Assembly: GCA_900542155.1 (NCBI GenBank)
Contig: UQMD01000013.1
Span: 1 to 63,467, forward strand
From: an uncultured Collinsella sp.
GTDB lineage: Bacteria; Actinomycetota; Coriobacteriia; Coriobacteriales; Coriobacteriaceae
Direction: 5' to 3'
Length of the DNA stretch: 63,467 bases
Shown: positions 9,116 through 17,880 of the stretch, one piece after another
How positions within the stretch are numbered: the stretch's first letter is position 1
Layout: every line of letters starts with the position of its first letter
The notes under the pieces: generated by a model
Told to the model about the DNA's origin: nothing
Seen by the model: only the letters and a program-made list of their open reading frames with translations
Database searches by the model: none
Made by a program: the position numbers and the translations under genes

Positions 9116-9751
9116 ATGACTGCACGCCTCATCGTTATGGATATCGACTCCACGCTCATCAACCAGGAGGTCATCGACCTGTTGGGCGAAGAGGCCGGCG
9201 TGGGCGAGCAGGTGGCACAGATCACCGAACGCGCCATGCGCGGCGAGCTTGACTTTAAGCAGGCGCTCGAGGAGCGCGTGGGGCTGCTCGCCGGCCTGGA
9301 CGAGAGCGTGTTCGAGCGCACCTTTGAGCGCGTGACATTTACCCCCGGCGCGTTGGAGCTTGTGCGCTCGGCACACAGCAAGGGTTGGAAGGTCGGCGTC
9401 GTGAGTGGCGGCTTTCACGAAGTCGCCGATAAGATCGTGGCCGCCGCGGCCATCGACTTTTGCCTGGCCAATCGTCTGGAGGTCGTGGACGGCAAGCTCA
9501 CCGGTAAGTTGGCTGCCGACATTGTGACCAAGGAGTCCAAGCTCATCCAGCTGCTGGACTGGGCAGTTGAGTGCGGCGTCGATATGGCCCACACCGTCGC
9601 GATCGGCGACGGTGCCAACGACATCCCCATGATTCAGGCCGCGGGCACGGGCATCGCGTTTTGTGCCAAGCCCAAGACGCGCGAGGCCGCCCCGTTTGCC
9701 ATCGACGAGCGCAATCTGATGCTCGCCATGGACATCATCCTGCGCGACTAG
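9116..9751 (+). CDS. serB: Phosphoserine phosphatase-type HAD hydrolase (SerB)
   Basis: A 211-aa HAD-superfamily phosphatase of the SerB group, which removes phosphate from L-phosphoserine in the last step of serine synthesis. Catalytic motif I is MDIDSTLIN (DxDxT type), motif II is SGGFHEV, and motif III/IV is GDGANDIPMI. I chose the ATG at 9116, with GGAAAGG upstream, rather than a longer reading frame from 9047. It is shorter than two-domain SerB proteins and lacks the ACT domain. It is divergent from aspS and not obviously in an operon with larB. Confidence 0.85.
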   Translation: MTARLIVMDIDSTLINQEVIDLLGEEAGVGEQVAQITERAMRGELDFKQALEERVGLLAGLDESVFERTFERVTFTPGALELVRSAHSKGWKVGVVSGGFHEVADKIVAAAAIDFCLANRLEVVDGKLTGKLAADIVTKESKLIQLLDWAVECGVDMAHTVAIGDGANDIPMIQAAGTGIAFCAKPKTREAAPFAIDERNLMLAMDIILRD

Positions 9752-9787
9752 CCAATCCGTCTAGCAATTGAATCAGTCTGTCCTATA

Positions 9788-9821
9788 GTTTCCGAACAAT
9801 TCTGTCTTAGTGTTCGGAAAC
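9788..9821. promoter_or_regulatory. Candidate operator upstream of larB
   Basis: An inverted repeat with perfect 11-bp arms (GTTTCCGAACA and its complement) and a 12-base spacer, 45 bases before the larB start. Size and position suit a regulator site, possibly for the TetR protein encoded at the end of the same operon. No matching copy was found upstream of larA. Confidence 0.5.
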
Positions 9822-9865
9822 ATACCCTTTGAGTGCTAAACTTTGCGCCGTCGAAGGGAACATAT

Positions 9866-10648
9866 ATGGATAAGCGAGATCTAGAGCAGCTGCTGAGCGA
9901 TGTTGCCGGCGGAGCAGTCACCCCTGCCGACGCCCTCACGCGCATCCAGACGGCTCCGACCGCCGATTTGGGCTTTGCGCAGCTCGACCTTTCGCGCGGG
10001 GTGCGCCAGGGAGCCGGCGAAGTTGTCTACGGCGCCGGTAAAACCGCCGAGCAAATTGCCGCCATTATCGAAGCGCTGCGCGATGCCGGCCAGGAGCGCA
10101 TCCTAGTCACGCGCCTGGACGACGAAAAGGCAGCCCGCACCTCGGAGCTCCTCGGCAACGGCATCGACTTGGGATATGTCCCGGATGCCCAGCTCGCCCT
10201 CGTGGGTGGCAAGCCCTCCCCCAACGGCAACGGACGCATCGTCGTCGCCTGCGCCGGCACGAGCGACCTGCCCGTTGCCGAGGAAGCCGCGTTGACGGCC
10301 GAGTTCTACGGCAACGAGGTCGATCGCCTCTACGACGTGGGTGTCGCCGGCCTGCACCGTCTGCTCGCGCATGCTGAGGAACTTGCCCAGGCGCAGGTGG
10401 TCATCGCCATCGCCGGCATGGAAGGCGCCCTGGCGAGCGTCATCGGAGGCCTTGTGAGCTGTCCGGTCATCGCCGTCCCCACCAGCGTGGGCTATGGCGC
10501 GAACTTTGGCGGCATGGCCGCACTGCTCGCCATGCTCAACTCCTGCGCCAGCGGCGTTTCGGTCGTCAATATCGACAACGGCTTTGGCGCCGCCTATCAG
10601 GCAAGTCTTATCAATCATCTGAGCGCCGGCACGTCCTGCGCCCGCTAA
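9866..10648 (+). CDS. larB: Nickel-pincer cofactor biosynthesis protein LarB
   Basis: A 260-aa protein of the LarB family, related to AIR carboxylase (PurE). In Lactiplantibacillus plantarum, LarB carboxylates nicotinic acid adenine dinucleotide and hydrolyses the phosphoanhydride, the first step toward the nickel-pincer cofactor of lactate racemase. Visible signatures are LDLSRGVRQGAGEVVYGAGKT near residue 40 and the PurE-like C-terminal stretch ALASVIGGLVSCPVIAVPTSVGYG. Start ATG has AAGGGA upstream. The gene lies 10 bases before larC, forming an operon with it. LarE, the sulfur-inserting enzyme, is not in this window. Confidence 0.9.
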   Translation: MDKRDLEQLLSDVAGGAVTPADALTRIQTAPTADLGFAQLDLSRGVRQGAGEVVYGAGKTAEQIAAIIEALRDAGQERILVTRLDDEKAARTSELLGNGIDLGYVPDAQLALVGGKPSPNGNGRIVVACAGTSDLPVAEEAALTAEFYGNEVDRLYDVGVAGLHRLLAHAEELAQAQVVIAIAGMEGALASVIGGLVSCPVIAVPTSVGYGANFGGMAALLAMLNSCASGVSVVNIDNGFGAAYQASLINHLSAGTSCAR

Positions 10649-10658
10649 GGAGCATTTC

Positions 10659-11576
10659 ATGTCCAACCATCAGCACACGCTTATCATCGAGGGCACCTCG
10701 GGCATCAGCGGCGACATGACCGTCGCGGCCCTGCTCGACCTGGGCGCCAGCGAGGAGCATCTGCGCGACCAGCTCGCCACGCTGCCGGTCGGCGGCTTTG
10801 AGATTGCCGTTACACGCGTAAACAAGCATGGCATCGACGCCTGCGACTTTGATGTTCAGCTGGCTGAGGAGCTCGAGAACCACGACCACGACATGGCCTG
10901 GCTCTACGGCAACGAAGCGGGCACCGAGCACACACATGAGCATGAGCACTACCATCATGATCATGGCGAGCACGAACACGAGCACTGCCACGAGCATGAC
11001 CATGAGGCCCACGGTCATGGCCACGAGGGTCACCATCACGCCCACCACCATCACCACCGTTCTTTGGCGGATGTCACCGCCATCATCGATGACTCGCAGC
11101 TAAGCGATGGCGCCAAGCGTCGCGCGCTCGCCATCTTTACCGCGCTCGCCGCCGCCGAGGCCAAGGCCCACGGCAAAACGACCGAGACCGTCATGTTCCA
11201 CGAGGTGGGCGCCATCGACTCCATCGTCGACGTCTGCTCTGTCGCCATCTGCCTCGATGACCTAGGTATTGAGGACATCGTGGTCGAGTCGCTCTCCGAG
11301 GGTCACGGCACCATCCGCTGTGCCCACGGCCTTATGCCCATTCCTGTCCCCGCTGTCGTCAACCTGTGCCAAGCGGGCAATATCGCCCTCACGCCCGCGC
11401 CGGTCGCCGGTGAGCTCGTGACGCCCACGGGCGCCGCCATCGTCGCCGCACTGCGCACGTCCGAGCACCTGCCGGCCCGCTACCGCATCGAGGCCGTCGG
11501 CTACGGCGCCGGTAAGCGCCCCTACGAGGGTTGCTCCGGTACGCTCCGCTGCCTGCTCGTTCACACGGACGCATAG
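10659..11576 (+). CDS. larC: Nickel insertion protein LarC, short form (LarC1 only)
   Basis: A 305-aa LarC-family protein that would insert nickel into the pincer cofactor. The N-terminal GISGDM motif is at about residues 15-20. A strikingly histidine-rich stretch (about residues 85-135, with runs such as HHHAHHHHH) probably binds or stores nickel. It ends with GYGAGKRPYEG and LRCLLVHTDA, where the first domain ends. In L. plantarum full LarC arises by a programmed frameshift joining LarC1 to the CTP-binding LarC2 domain; here a TetR gene starts 2 bases after the stop, so no LarC2 follows. Either LarC2 is elsewhere or this form works alone. Confidence 0.85.
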   Translation: MSNHQHTLIIEGTSGISGDMTVAALLDLGASEEHLRDQLATLPVGGFEIAVTRVNKHGIDACDFDVQLAEELENHDHDMAWLYGNEAGTEHTHEHEHYHHDHGEHEHEHCHEHDHEAHGHGHEGHHHAHHHHHRSLADVTAIIDDSQLSDGAKRRALAIFTALAAAEAKAHGKTTETVMFHEVGAIDSIVDVCSVAICLDDLGIEDIVVESLSEGHGTIRCAHGLMPIPVPAVVNLCQAGNIALTPAPVAGELVTPTGAAIVAALRTSEHLPARYRIEAVGYGAGKRPYEGCSGTLRCLLVHTDA

Positions 11577-11578
11577 CC

Positions 11579-12118
11579 ATGGATGCCCGCAAGGCAAAAA
11601 GCCGCGCCGCCATCGTCGCGGCGTTCTCCGAACTGCTGCGCGAAGAGGACTACGGCAAAATCACCGTCGGCGACATCATCGCTCGCGCCCATGTGGGTCG
11701 GGCCACGTTCTATGGCCTCTTCAAGAGCAAAGATGACCTACTGTCCGAACTCGTGAGCGACATCTGCACCCACGCCCTCGACGACGATGGCACACCGCTC
11801 GATGACCCGCTCGTACAAGTCGAGCATATCCTCAACAACCTCTGGGAACGCCGCCAGGGCGTACGAGCCCTCGTAGCCGGCGCCGGCTCACGCGTCTTCG
11901 CCGACTGCTTACGCAAGACCATCATGTCACGAGCAGCCGAAACCGTCCCCACCGACCCAAACGGCCCCGCCGCCACCATGGACCGAAGCTTCCTACTACA
12001 CCACATAGCCTCAAGCTTCGTAGGAATGGTCCAATGGTGGGCCTGGCACAACTTCCAAGCAGATAAGGCCGACGTAGCCAAAGACTACTTATCAGCCATA
12101 AAGCCCCTCTTCAACTAA
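11579..12118 (+). CDS. TetR-family transcriptional regulator
   Basis: A 179-aa TetR-type regulator. The N-terminal helix-turn-helix lies at about residues 8-52 and includes KITVGDIIARAHVGRATFYG, the family signature. The C-terminal half is helical and hydrophobic, as in TetR ligand domains, without a recognisable ligand signature. The ATG is 2 bases past the larC stop, so it is the third gene of larB-larC-tetR. It probably regulates the lactate racemase locus, perhaps with lactate as effector; this is inference from position. The known L. plantarum regulator LarR is a CRP/FNR-type protein, so this would be a different regulatory solution. Confidence 0.8.
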   Translation: MDARKAKSRAAIVAAFSELLREEDYGKITVGDIIARAHVGRATFYGLFKSKDDLLSELVSDICTHALDDDGTPLDDPLVQVEHILNNLWERRQGVRALVAGAGSRVFADCLRKTIMSRAAETVPTDPNGPAATMDRSFLLHHIASSFVGMVQWWAWHNFQADKADVAKDYLSAIKPLFN

Positions 12119-12312
12119 GTAACTATCCCTTCCCAAAGTGGGAGCCCCATCCCAAAGTGCGGACCCCATTCAAAAGTTCCGCTCCGACTCTAGACGCCAC
12201 GCATCCCAAAGTGTCACTCGCGCCTCAACGCCCCCAACAGCAACAAGCCCCTCCCATCAAAATTCAGATATATATGTTGGGTTGCTTGCACGAACGCACC
12301 CGGATTCCCGCA

Positions 12313-12439
12313 GGTCACGGCACAAGTTAACTTTCCGCCGCATTCCGCAGGACGCAAGAAGCCCCCGCCGCACGAAGTGCGCAGCGGGGGCTTCTTGCAT
12401 GTCCGAGGACGCGGCGGAAAGTTAACTTGTGCCGTGACC
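12313..12439. repeat. Nested hairpin element type C, copy 1
   Basis: Perfect 29-bp outer arms (12313-12341 and 12411-12439) enclose an inner hairpin with 18-bp arms (12354-12371 and 12381-12398). The junction sequences ATTCCGCAG and GAGGACG recur in copy 2 at 14917-15043, although both stems there have different sequence. It lies between the convergent tetR and larD genes. The inner stem lacks a clear T tract on either strand. Confidence 0.8.
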
Positions 12440-12462
12440 GGACGTTATATCAATTGCTCGGA

Positions 12463-13194
12463 CTAGAACATGCCCAAGAAACCATGCACAAACAGCGCGG
12501 CCAGAGCGGCGCCGACAAACGGAGCGATGCCAGGAACAAGCAGGCCGTACTTCCAGTTGTTGTCAGCCTTGTTCTTGATCGGCAGCACCTGATAAGCCAT
12601 GCGAGGACCAAGGTCACGAGCCTGGTTCATGGCGAAGCCGGTGATGCCGCCCATGCCCATGCCAACAGCCCAAACGATCAGACCGACGCAGATAGCGAGC
12701 ATCAGAACGTTCTCGCCGGCGCGGCTAGCGGCAGCAAGGATGGCGCTGATGAACACGAAGGTGCAGATAGCCTCGCAGAAGAAGTTACGAGCATAGTTCG
12801 CGCCCTCGGTGGTGGGGTTGGTCGAGAAGATGTTGCGCTGGGCAATGGGGTCGACGACGCCCTCGGAAGCCTTGAACTCATCGGCATACATAAACCAGGC
12901 GATCACGGCACCCACAAAGCCGCCGAGCATATCGGCAAGCATGAAGGGGATGCAGTTGCCCCACGGCACCAGGCCGACGATGCACTGGGCAAGCACCATG
13001 GCGGGGTTCATGCACACAGCGCCACCAAAGACAAACAGGCAGACCGAGATGCCAAAGGACCAGGTGGTGATGGCAAACATATGGCCGGAGCCCTGATACT
13101 TGGTGCCCTTGAGCACGGTATCGCAGTGAACACCCACGCCAAAGACGATCATGAGGGCCGTTGCGCCGAATTCGCAGAGGAGTTTGGTAAGCAT
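12463..13194 (-). CDS. larD: Aquaporin/GlpF-family channel, probable lactate channel LarD
   Basis: A 243-aa major intrinsic protein with six membrane segments and two half-helix loops. In L. plantarum, LarD is a GlpF-family channel that lets lactate cross the membrane, and here it lies 49 bases downstream of larA. The first pore motif is a canonical NPA (residues 63-65, in CMNPAM). The second is NQA (190-192, in MNQARDLGPR), so the proline at the pore centre is replaced. The following ARDLGPR matches the aquaglyceroporin pattern. Lactate as substrate is inferred from context; glycerol remains possible. Confidence 0.8.
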   Translation of the reverse strand: MLTKLLCEFGATALMIVFGVGVHCDTVLKGTKYQGSGHMFAITTWSFGISVCLFVFGGAVCMNPAMVLAQCIVGLVPWGNCIPFMLADMLGGFVGAVIAWFMYADEFKASEGVVDPIAQRNIFSTNPTTEGANYARNFFCEAICTFVFISAILAAASRAGENVLMLAICVGLIVWAVGMGMGGITGFAMNQARDLGPRMAYQVLPIKNKADNNWKYGLLVPGIAPFVGAALAALFVHGFLGMF

Positions 13195-13243
13195 AAAACC
13201 TTATCTTTCTTGTCGGTTATAAACGATTCGTTTAAGCCGCGCA

Positions 13244-14521
13244 CTAGTGCTGTGCGACAACAACACCCAGGCCATCGGGGATGACGGCGACCTTGGCATC
13301 GGCACCCTTCATCTCAAAGGCGAGCTTGAGCGCTTCCTCGATAGTGTTGACCGGCGTCATGTGCATATCCTTGAGCATCTGGTGATCGCACAGGTCGGTG
13401 ACCATGATCACAGGGTGATGCGCCAGGATGCGGGCAAAGATCTGGCTCGTCCACTGATCGGGCAGGGTCTCGTCCTTAGGACGATCGATGCAGGCGCGCT
13501 CAAACCCTGCCGGATCGTTGTCGGCGATGTTGTGATAGAAGCCCTCGCCGCCGTGACCGTCGGCACAACCGGCGACGTCGATGATCACACCGCCCTCGGG
13601 AAGCGTGGCCTCGGCAGCGCACATGCCCTTCACAGCCTGATAGATGTTCTGATCGAGGGGGTAGCCGCCGTTAGTGGTAATGGCGATCTCGCACTCGACG
13701 GGCTCAACGCCGGCAAGGCTCTTCACGAACTCGCAGCCAGCCTCGTGCGCCTTGTGGATGTCGCCGGCAAAGGAGCCAATGACCTCGTGCTTGCCGTTGA
13801 GCACCACGTTGAGCACAAAGGCAAGGTGAGCCATCTCGGCGGCGGCAAACATGTCCTCGCTCACATGGTTGTGGCACAGGTTGCCGGCACGCGAGTGGGA
13901 ATCGTTCACAAACTGACCGTTGTGGTTGTACATGATGGTCTTGTAGCTGGCGATGCCAGGCAGGACGGACTTGCGGCTACCAGAGAAACCGGCAAAGAAG
14001 TGCGGCTCAATAAAGCCCTCGGCAAGCAGCAGATCGCAATCGGCAGCGATCTTGTTGATGATGCACTCGCCACCAGAAGGCAGGGTGCCGATCTTTTTCA
14101 TCATGCTGTCGTCAGTCGCGACGTGCATAACGATTTCTTCGTTGGCAACGATCTCCTCGCCGTACTTGTTGACGAGCTCCTCGTGCGTCGACGGACGATG
14201 CATACCCGTAGCAACCAGAATGCGAACGCGCGCCTCAGGCGCAGCGGAGTGGATGTGATGCAGCAGAATAGGCATCGTCACACGCGAGGGAACGGGACGC
14301 GTATGATCTGAGCTAATGATGACAATATCCTTCTTGCCAGCACAAAGCTCCTCGAGCGAAGGCGAGCCGTAAGGGTTGGCAAGCGACTCCTCCACCAGCT
14401 CTTCCTGCGATTTCGTGGTCTTAAACTCGTTTTGATGACCTTCCATCACACCCGCGAAGTTCTTATCCTCGAGTTCCAGATGCAACGTCTTGTGGTCAAA
14501 CGGCAGTTCACATTCAAACAA
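13244..14521 (-). CDS. larA: Nickel-dependent lactate racemase LarA
   Basis: A 425-aa lactate racemase interconverting D- and L-lactate with a covalently bound nickel-pincer cofactor. Starting at the TTG at 14521, with AGGAAGAGGG 9 bases upstream, the residues fall exactly on L. plantarum LarA numbering: D72 and R75 in SDHTRP, H108 in GMHRP, H174 in IEPHFF, K184 in GSRKS (cofactor attachment) and H200 in YNHN (nickel ligand). This agreement supports the unusual start codon. The catalytic set is complete. larA-larD face the larB-larC operon, which supplies the cofactor. Enzymes of this family can use other 2-hydroxy acids; lactate is best supported by the linked channel. Confidence 0.93.
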   Translation of the reverse strand: MFECELPFDHKTLHLELEDKNFAGVMEGHQNEFKTTKSQEELVEESLANPYGSPSLEELCAGKKDIVIISSDHTRPVPSRVTMPILLHHIHSAAPEARVRILVATGMHRPSTHEELVNKYGEEIVANEEIVMHVATDDSMMKKIGTLPSGGECIINKIAADCDLLLAEGFIEPHFFAGFSGSRKSVLPGIASYKTIMYNHNGQFVNDSHSRAGNLCHNHVSEDMFAAAEMAHLAFVLNVVLNGKHEVIGSFAGDIHKAHEAGCEFVKSLAGVEPVECEIAITTNGGYPLDQNIYQAVKGMCAAEATLPEGGVIIDVAGCADGHGGEGFYHNIADNDPAGFERACIDRPKDETLPDQWTSQIFARILAHHPVIMVTDLCDHQMLKDMHMTPVNTIEEALKLAFEMKGADAKVAVIPDGLGVVVAQH

Positions 14522-14734
14522 TGACGAGCGCCCTCTTCCTTTCAACTGACACACTAGATAAACCGTTGGAAGGATACGCCGCTCACCGAAAAACACCACC
14601 GTCTACCGACTCATTAACACAACGTTCATATTTGACCCACAACAAAACGACCGCGATCCCAAACAGGACCGCGGCCGGAACAGTCGTAAGGCGAGAAGCG
14701 CCAAATGCGCCACCAGGACAGGCCCCATCCAAAA

Positions 14735-14930
14735 CGCGCGAAGCGCGCTATCTTTTCCCCAGCAGTAATCCGCCGAAGACCGGACATCGTAGGGCCCGCC
14801 ATCAGTTTACTTTTAGGCACACTCCGCAGGACGCAAGAAGCCCTCGCCGCACTCCACATTAGGCGCGAAGCGCGCCATTCTCCCCTCAGCTGTAATCCCC
14901 GAAGACCGAGGACGAAGGGACCCGATGGGT
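14735..14930. repeat. Imperfect tandem duplication of intergenic sequence
   Basis: Two successive copies begin with GCGCGAAGCGCGC at about 14735 and 14863 and continue through CAG-C/A-GTAATCC and GAAGACCG. Each leads into a type C junction (CTCCGCAGGACG near 14821 and ATTCCGCAGCACG near 14944). The first copy has lost its right-hand outer arm. The 545-base gap between larA and ppc is filled with these copies and contains no gene I can support. Confidence 0.6.
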
Positions 14931-15043
14931 TTCCCTCTGAATGCATTCCGCAGCACGAAGCCCCCTTATCCGCAGCTCCGAAGGAGCAGGATAAGGGGGC
15001 TTCAAGTGCGAGGACGCATTCAGAGGGAAACCCGTCGGGTCCC
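14917..15043. repeat. Nested hairpin element type C, copy 2
   Basis: Outer arms of 28 bp (14917-14944 and 15016-15043, one mismatch) enclose an inner hairpin GAAGCCCCCTTATCC at 14957-15003. Junction bases match copy 1 while the stems do not, which is the pattern expected of a conserved structure. It lies 24 bases past the ppc stop and could act as its terminator or 3' stabiliser. Confidence 0.8.
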
Positions 15044-15066
15044 GGTGAGAGCCACAGGGCTATCGA

Positions 15067-17880
15067 TTACCCCGTGTTTTGCAATCCTGCCGAGACGCCG
15101 GTCACAGTCGAAAGAATCAGGCTCATGTACTCGGCCTTCTTCTCCTCGGCCATCTCGTCCTGGTTCATACGCACCTCGCGAAGGGCGCGGACCTGTGCGA
15201 TGGACAGGGCGTCGACATAGGGGTTGCGCACGCGGACAGCGCAGCCAAGCACGCGGCGGCGCTGTAACGGCCACTCGTCACCGACGATGGCAAGGACCCA
15301 CTTACGGGTGAGCTGCATCTCGGTGAAGACCTTCTCGGACAGATCCTGGCGATCGCCCAGGTGCAGATACATCTTGGCAATGCGCTGGTCGGTCTTGGCG
15401 ATCGACATCTCGATGTTGTCGATAAAGGTGCGGAAGAACGGCCACTCCTGGTAGGCAGCCTTGAGCTGGTCAAGATCGCCCAGCTGCTCGCAGGCGGTGC
15501 CCAGGCCGTACCAAGCGGCCAGATTGATGCGTGCCTGGCTCCAGCTAAAGATCCACGGAATGGTACGCAGGTCGTCGAGCGACTTGGCACCCAGACCGCG
15601 CTTGGCCGGGCGCGACCCGATCGGCAGCAGACCGACCTCGGTCAGCGGCGTCACAGTCGAGAACCACGGTGTAAAGTCCTCGGTGTTCAGCAGGTCCAGA
15701 TAGCGCTCATGGCTTGCGGCGTTAAGCTTCTCGGCCATATCCCAGAACTTCTGCGTGGTCTCGGTGTTAGTCTTCTCGACACTCGGGGCCGACTGCAAAA
15801 GCGTTGCGGCTGCAACGGACTCAACATGGCGCTGAGCCAGCGTGCGGTTACCGTAACGGGCAAAAATAACCTCGCCCTGCTCGGTGAGCTTAAAGAAGCA
15901 GTTGACCGAACCCTTGGGCTGCGCCAGCACGGCCTTGTTGGCCGGGCCGCCACCACGGCCCACGGCACCGCCGCGACCGTGCATGAGCACCAAGTCGATA
16001 TCGTTTTTCTCGGCCCACTTGGCAATGCGCTCCTGCGCGGAGTGCAGCGCGAGCATGGCCGTGGTAGGACCGGCATCCTTGGAGGAGTCGGAATAGCCCA
16101 GCATGACCTCCATGCGGCGGTTGGTCTGGGCAAGGCGCTTTTGCACCACGGGCAGCGTAAGCATCTGGTCGAGCACGTCGACGCAGCCCTCGAGGTCCTC
16201 GAGCTGCTCGAACAGCGGGATCACGTCGAGCTCGGGGACATCCTCCTCGTGTGCAAAGGACAGGTGGGCAAGCTCAAAGACGTCGGCCACATGCTGGGCG
16301 CTCTTGGTAAACGAGATGATGTAGCGATGCGCCATCTTCTTGCCGTAGCGCTTCTGGATGGAGCCGATAGCGCGGAAGGTATCGATGACCTCGCGCGTCA
16401 TGGGCTGCAGGTCGCCATGGATACCGTTCTCGTGGATATCCTTGAGGGCGCGGGCGTGCACCACGGAGTGCTGACGGAACTCCATCTCGACCATATGGAA
16501 GCCGAAGGACTCGACCTGCCAGATGATGGTCTGGACCGGGCCGTAGGCAGCACGGACGGCACCGCAGGCGGCCAGCGAGCGCTGGACGACGCGCAGGTCC
16601 TCCAGGAACTCATCGGCGCTGTGGTACATGGTGTCGGTGATGCGACGGACGGTGGCGTTGAGTCGGTCTGCCATGACGAGCATGACGGCGCGATGCGGCT
16701 CGTGCTCGGAGATCAACTCGGCGCGTGCCGTGTACTGGGTGCTCATCTCGACCTGATGGTTCCACAGGTTGATGAGCTCGGCAGACGGCTTGCTGTAGGT
16801 GGCCTCGAGCGTGAGGTTGCGGCCGATGCGGCGGCACTTGTCCTCGAGCTTGAGCACCATATGGGTGAAATACTTGGCGGCGACCTCACGGCTCACCTTG
16901 GCGGTGACGTTGGGGTTACCGTCGCGGTCGGAACCGATCCAGCTGCCGGGATGGAAGAACGCCGGGCACAGCGGCGGCACGGTACCGGCCTTGTCGCCCA
17001 GCACCCAGTCGTCAAAACGACGATAGATGACGGGGATAACGTCGAACAGCGTGTTATCGAAGATGTCGATGATGGTATCGGCTTCCTCGACCGGCGTGGG
17101 CTTCTTGAGCGCGATGGGGCTCGTACGCACCAGGGCGTCGATCTCCTGCAGCATATGGCGCTCGTTCTCCACCAGGTCGGAGCCGCCCAGACGCGGACGC
17201 TCCTCCAGCAGGTTGGAGATACGGCGAATCTTGCCCTCGACGGCCTTGCGACGGGCTTCGGTGGGATGTGCGGTAAAGACAGGGTGGAACTCAAGCTTGC
17301 CGAGCAGCTCGTTGGCGCCCTCGACACCCATCTCGTTTACCAACTGGTGATAGGCGACGGTGAGTTCGTTGGCGGGATCGACCTCGGTATCGGTCGACGC
17401 ACCGGCCTCGCGCTCGCGCAGCTGCGCCACACGGTAATTCTCCTCCGACAGGTTTGCCAGATGGAAGAAGCTCGTAAAGGCGCGGACGATAACCTGCTGT
17501 TTATCGAGCGGCAGGCTGTCGATCAGATCGACGACTTCGCGAAACGCCACGGCGGTGGGCTCGTCGGCAGTGGGCACGCCCTGCTCGTCGACGGACTCAT
17601 CGGCAGCACGGCTACCGGGGTTGCCGGCATTGGCCACAATCTCGGCTGTCAAAATCTTGTCGAACAGGTCCGCGATCTCGGGATCATACTCGCTAAGCAC
17701 ACGGCGCTCCAGGCGCAAGAACAGCGCCAGATTGTCGCGCAGCTCCTCGGGGATCTCGATCTCGGCGAGACGCTCCTTGGACTCGGCATTCGAGCCGATT
17801 CGGTTAACGAGGCGGTTGACCACGGCAGCGACGCGCGCCGCGGCTTCGGGTACAGACTGGTTGCTTAGGTTCTCAGCCAC
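15067..17880 (-). CDS. ppc: Phosphoenolpyruvate carboxylase
   Basis: A roughly 937-aa bacterial-type PEP carboxylase fixing bicarbonate onto PEP to give oxaloacetate, feeding aspartate and succinate formation. Hallmarks are FTAHPTEARRK (catalytic His region), GYSDSSKDAG, and the mobile loop MHGRGGAVGRGGGP. The protein ends with QNTG, the conserved C-terminus of the active site. I prefer the GTG at 17880 (GGAGG four bases upstream) over the ATG at 17892, which is too close to its AAGGAGG. Length is as expected. Monocistronic. Confidence 0.95.
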   Translation of the reverse strand: MAENLSNQSVPEAAARVAAVVNRLVNRIGSNAESKERLAEIEIPEELRDNLALFLRLERRVLSEYDPEIADLFDKILTAEIVANAGNPGSRAADESVDEQGVPTADEPTAVAFREVVDLIDSLPLDKQQVIVRAFTSFFHLANLSEENYRVAQLREREAGASTDTEVDPANELTVAYHQLVNEMGVEGANELLGKLEFHPVFTAHPTEARRKAVEGKIRRISNLLEERPRLGGSDLVENERHMLQEIDALVRTSPIALKKPTPVEEADTIIDIFDNTLFDVIPVIYRRFDDWVLGDKAGTVPPLCPAFFHPGSWIGSDRDGNPNVTAKVSREVAAKYFTHMVLKLEDKCRRIGRNLTLEATYSKPSAELINLWNHQVEMSTQYTARAELISEHEPHRAVMLVMADRLNATVRRITDTMYHSADEFLEDLRVVQRSLAACGAVRAAYGPVQTIIWQVESFGFHMVEMEFRQHSVVHARALKDIHENGIHGDLQPMTREVIDTFRAIGSIQKRYGKKMAHRYIISFTKSAQHVADVFELAHLSFAHEEDVPELDVIPLFEQLEDLEGCVDVLDQMLTLPVVQKRLAQTNRRMEVMLGYSDSSKDAGPTTAMLALHSAQERIAKWAEKNDIDLVLMHGRGGAVGRGGGPANKAVLAQPKGSVNCFFKLTEQGEVIFARYGNRTLAQRHVESVAAATLLQSAPSVEKTNTETTQKFWDMAEKLNAASHERYLDLLNTEDFTPWFSTVTPLTEVGLLPIGSRPAKRGLGAKSLDDLRTIPWIFSWSQARINLAAWYGLGTACEQLGDLDQLKAAYQEWPFFRTFIDNIEMSIAKTDQRIAKMYLHLGDRQDLSEKVFTEMQLTRKWVLAIVGDEWPLQRRRVLGCAVRVRNPYVDALSIAQVRALREVRMNQDEMAEEKKAEYMSLILSTVTGVSAGLQNTG

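Noticed and set aside
11560..11600. Programmed frameshift joining larC to a LarC2 domain
   Set aside because: The downstream sequence encodes a TetR helix-turn-helix from 2 bases after the stop; no LarC2-like residues occur in any frame.
12128..12225. Short CCCAAAGTG direct repeats after tetR
   Set aside because: Three or four 9-base matches at irregular distances; too short and irregular to support a regulatory array.
15361..17868. An 835-codon plus-strand frame
   Set aside because: Antisense shadow of ppc, with low-complexity His/Leu/Gly-rich composition and no recognisable motif.
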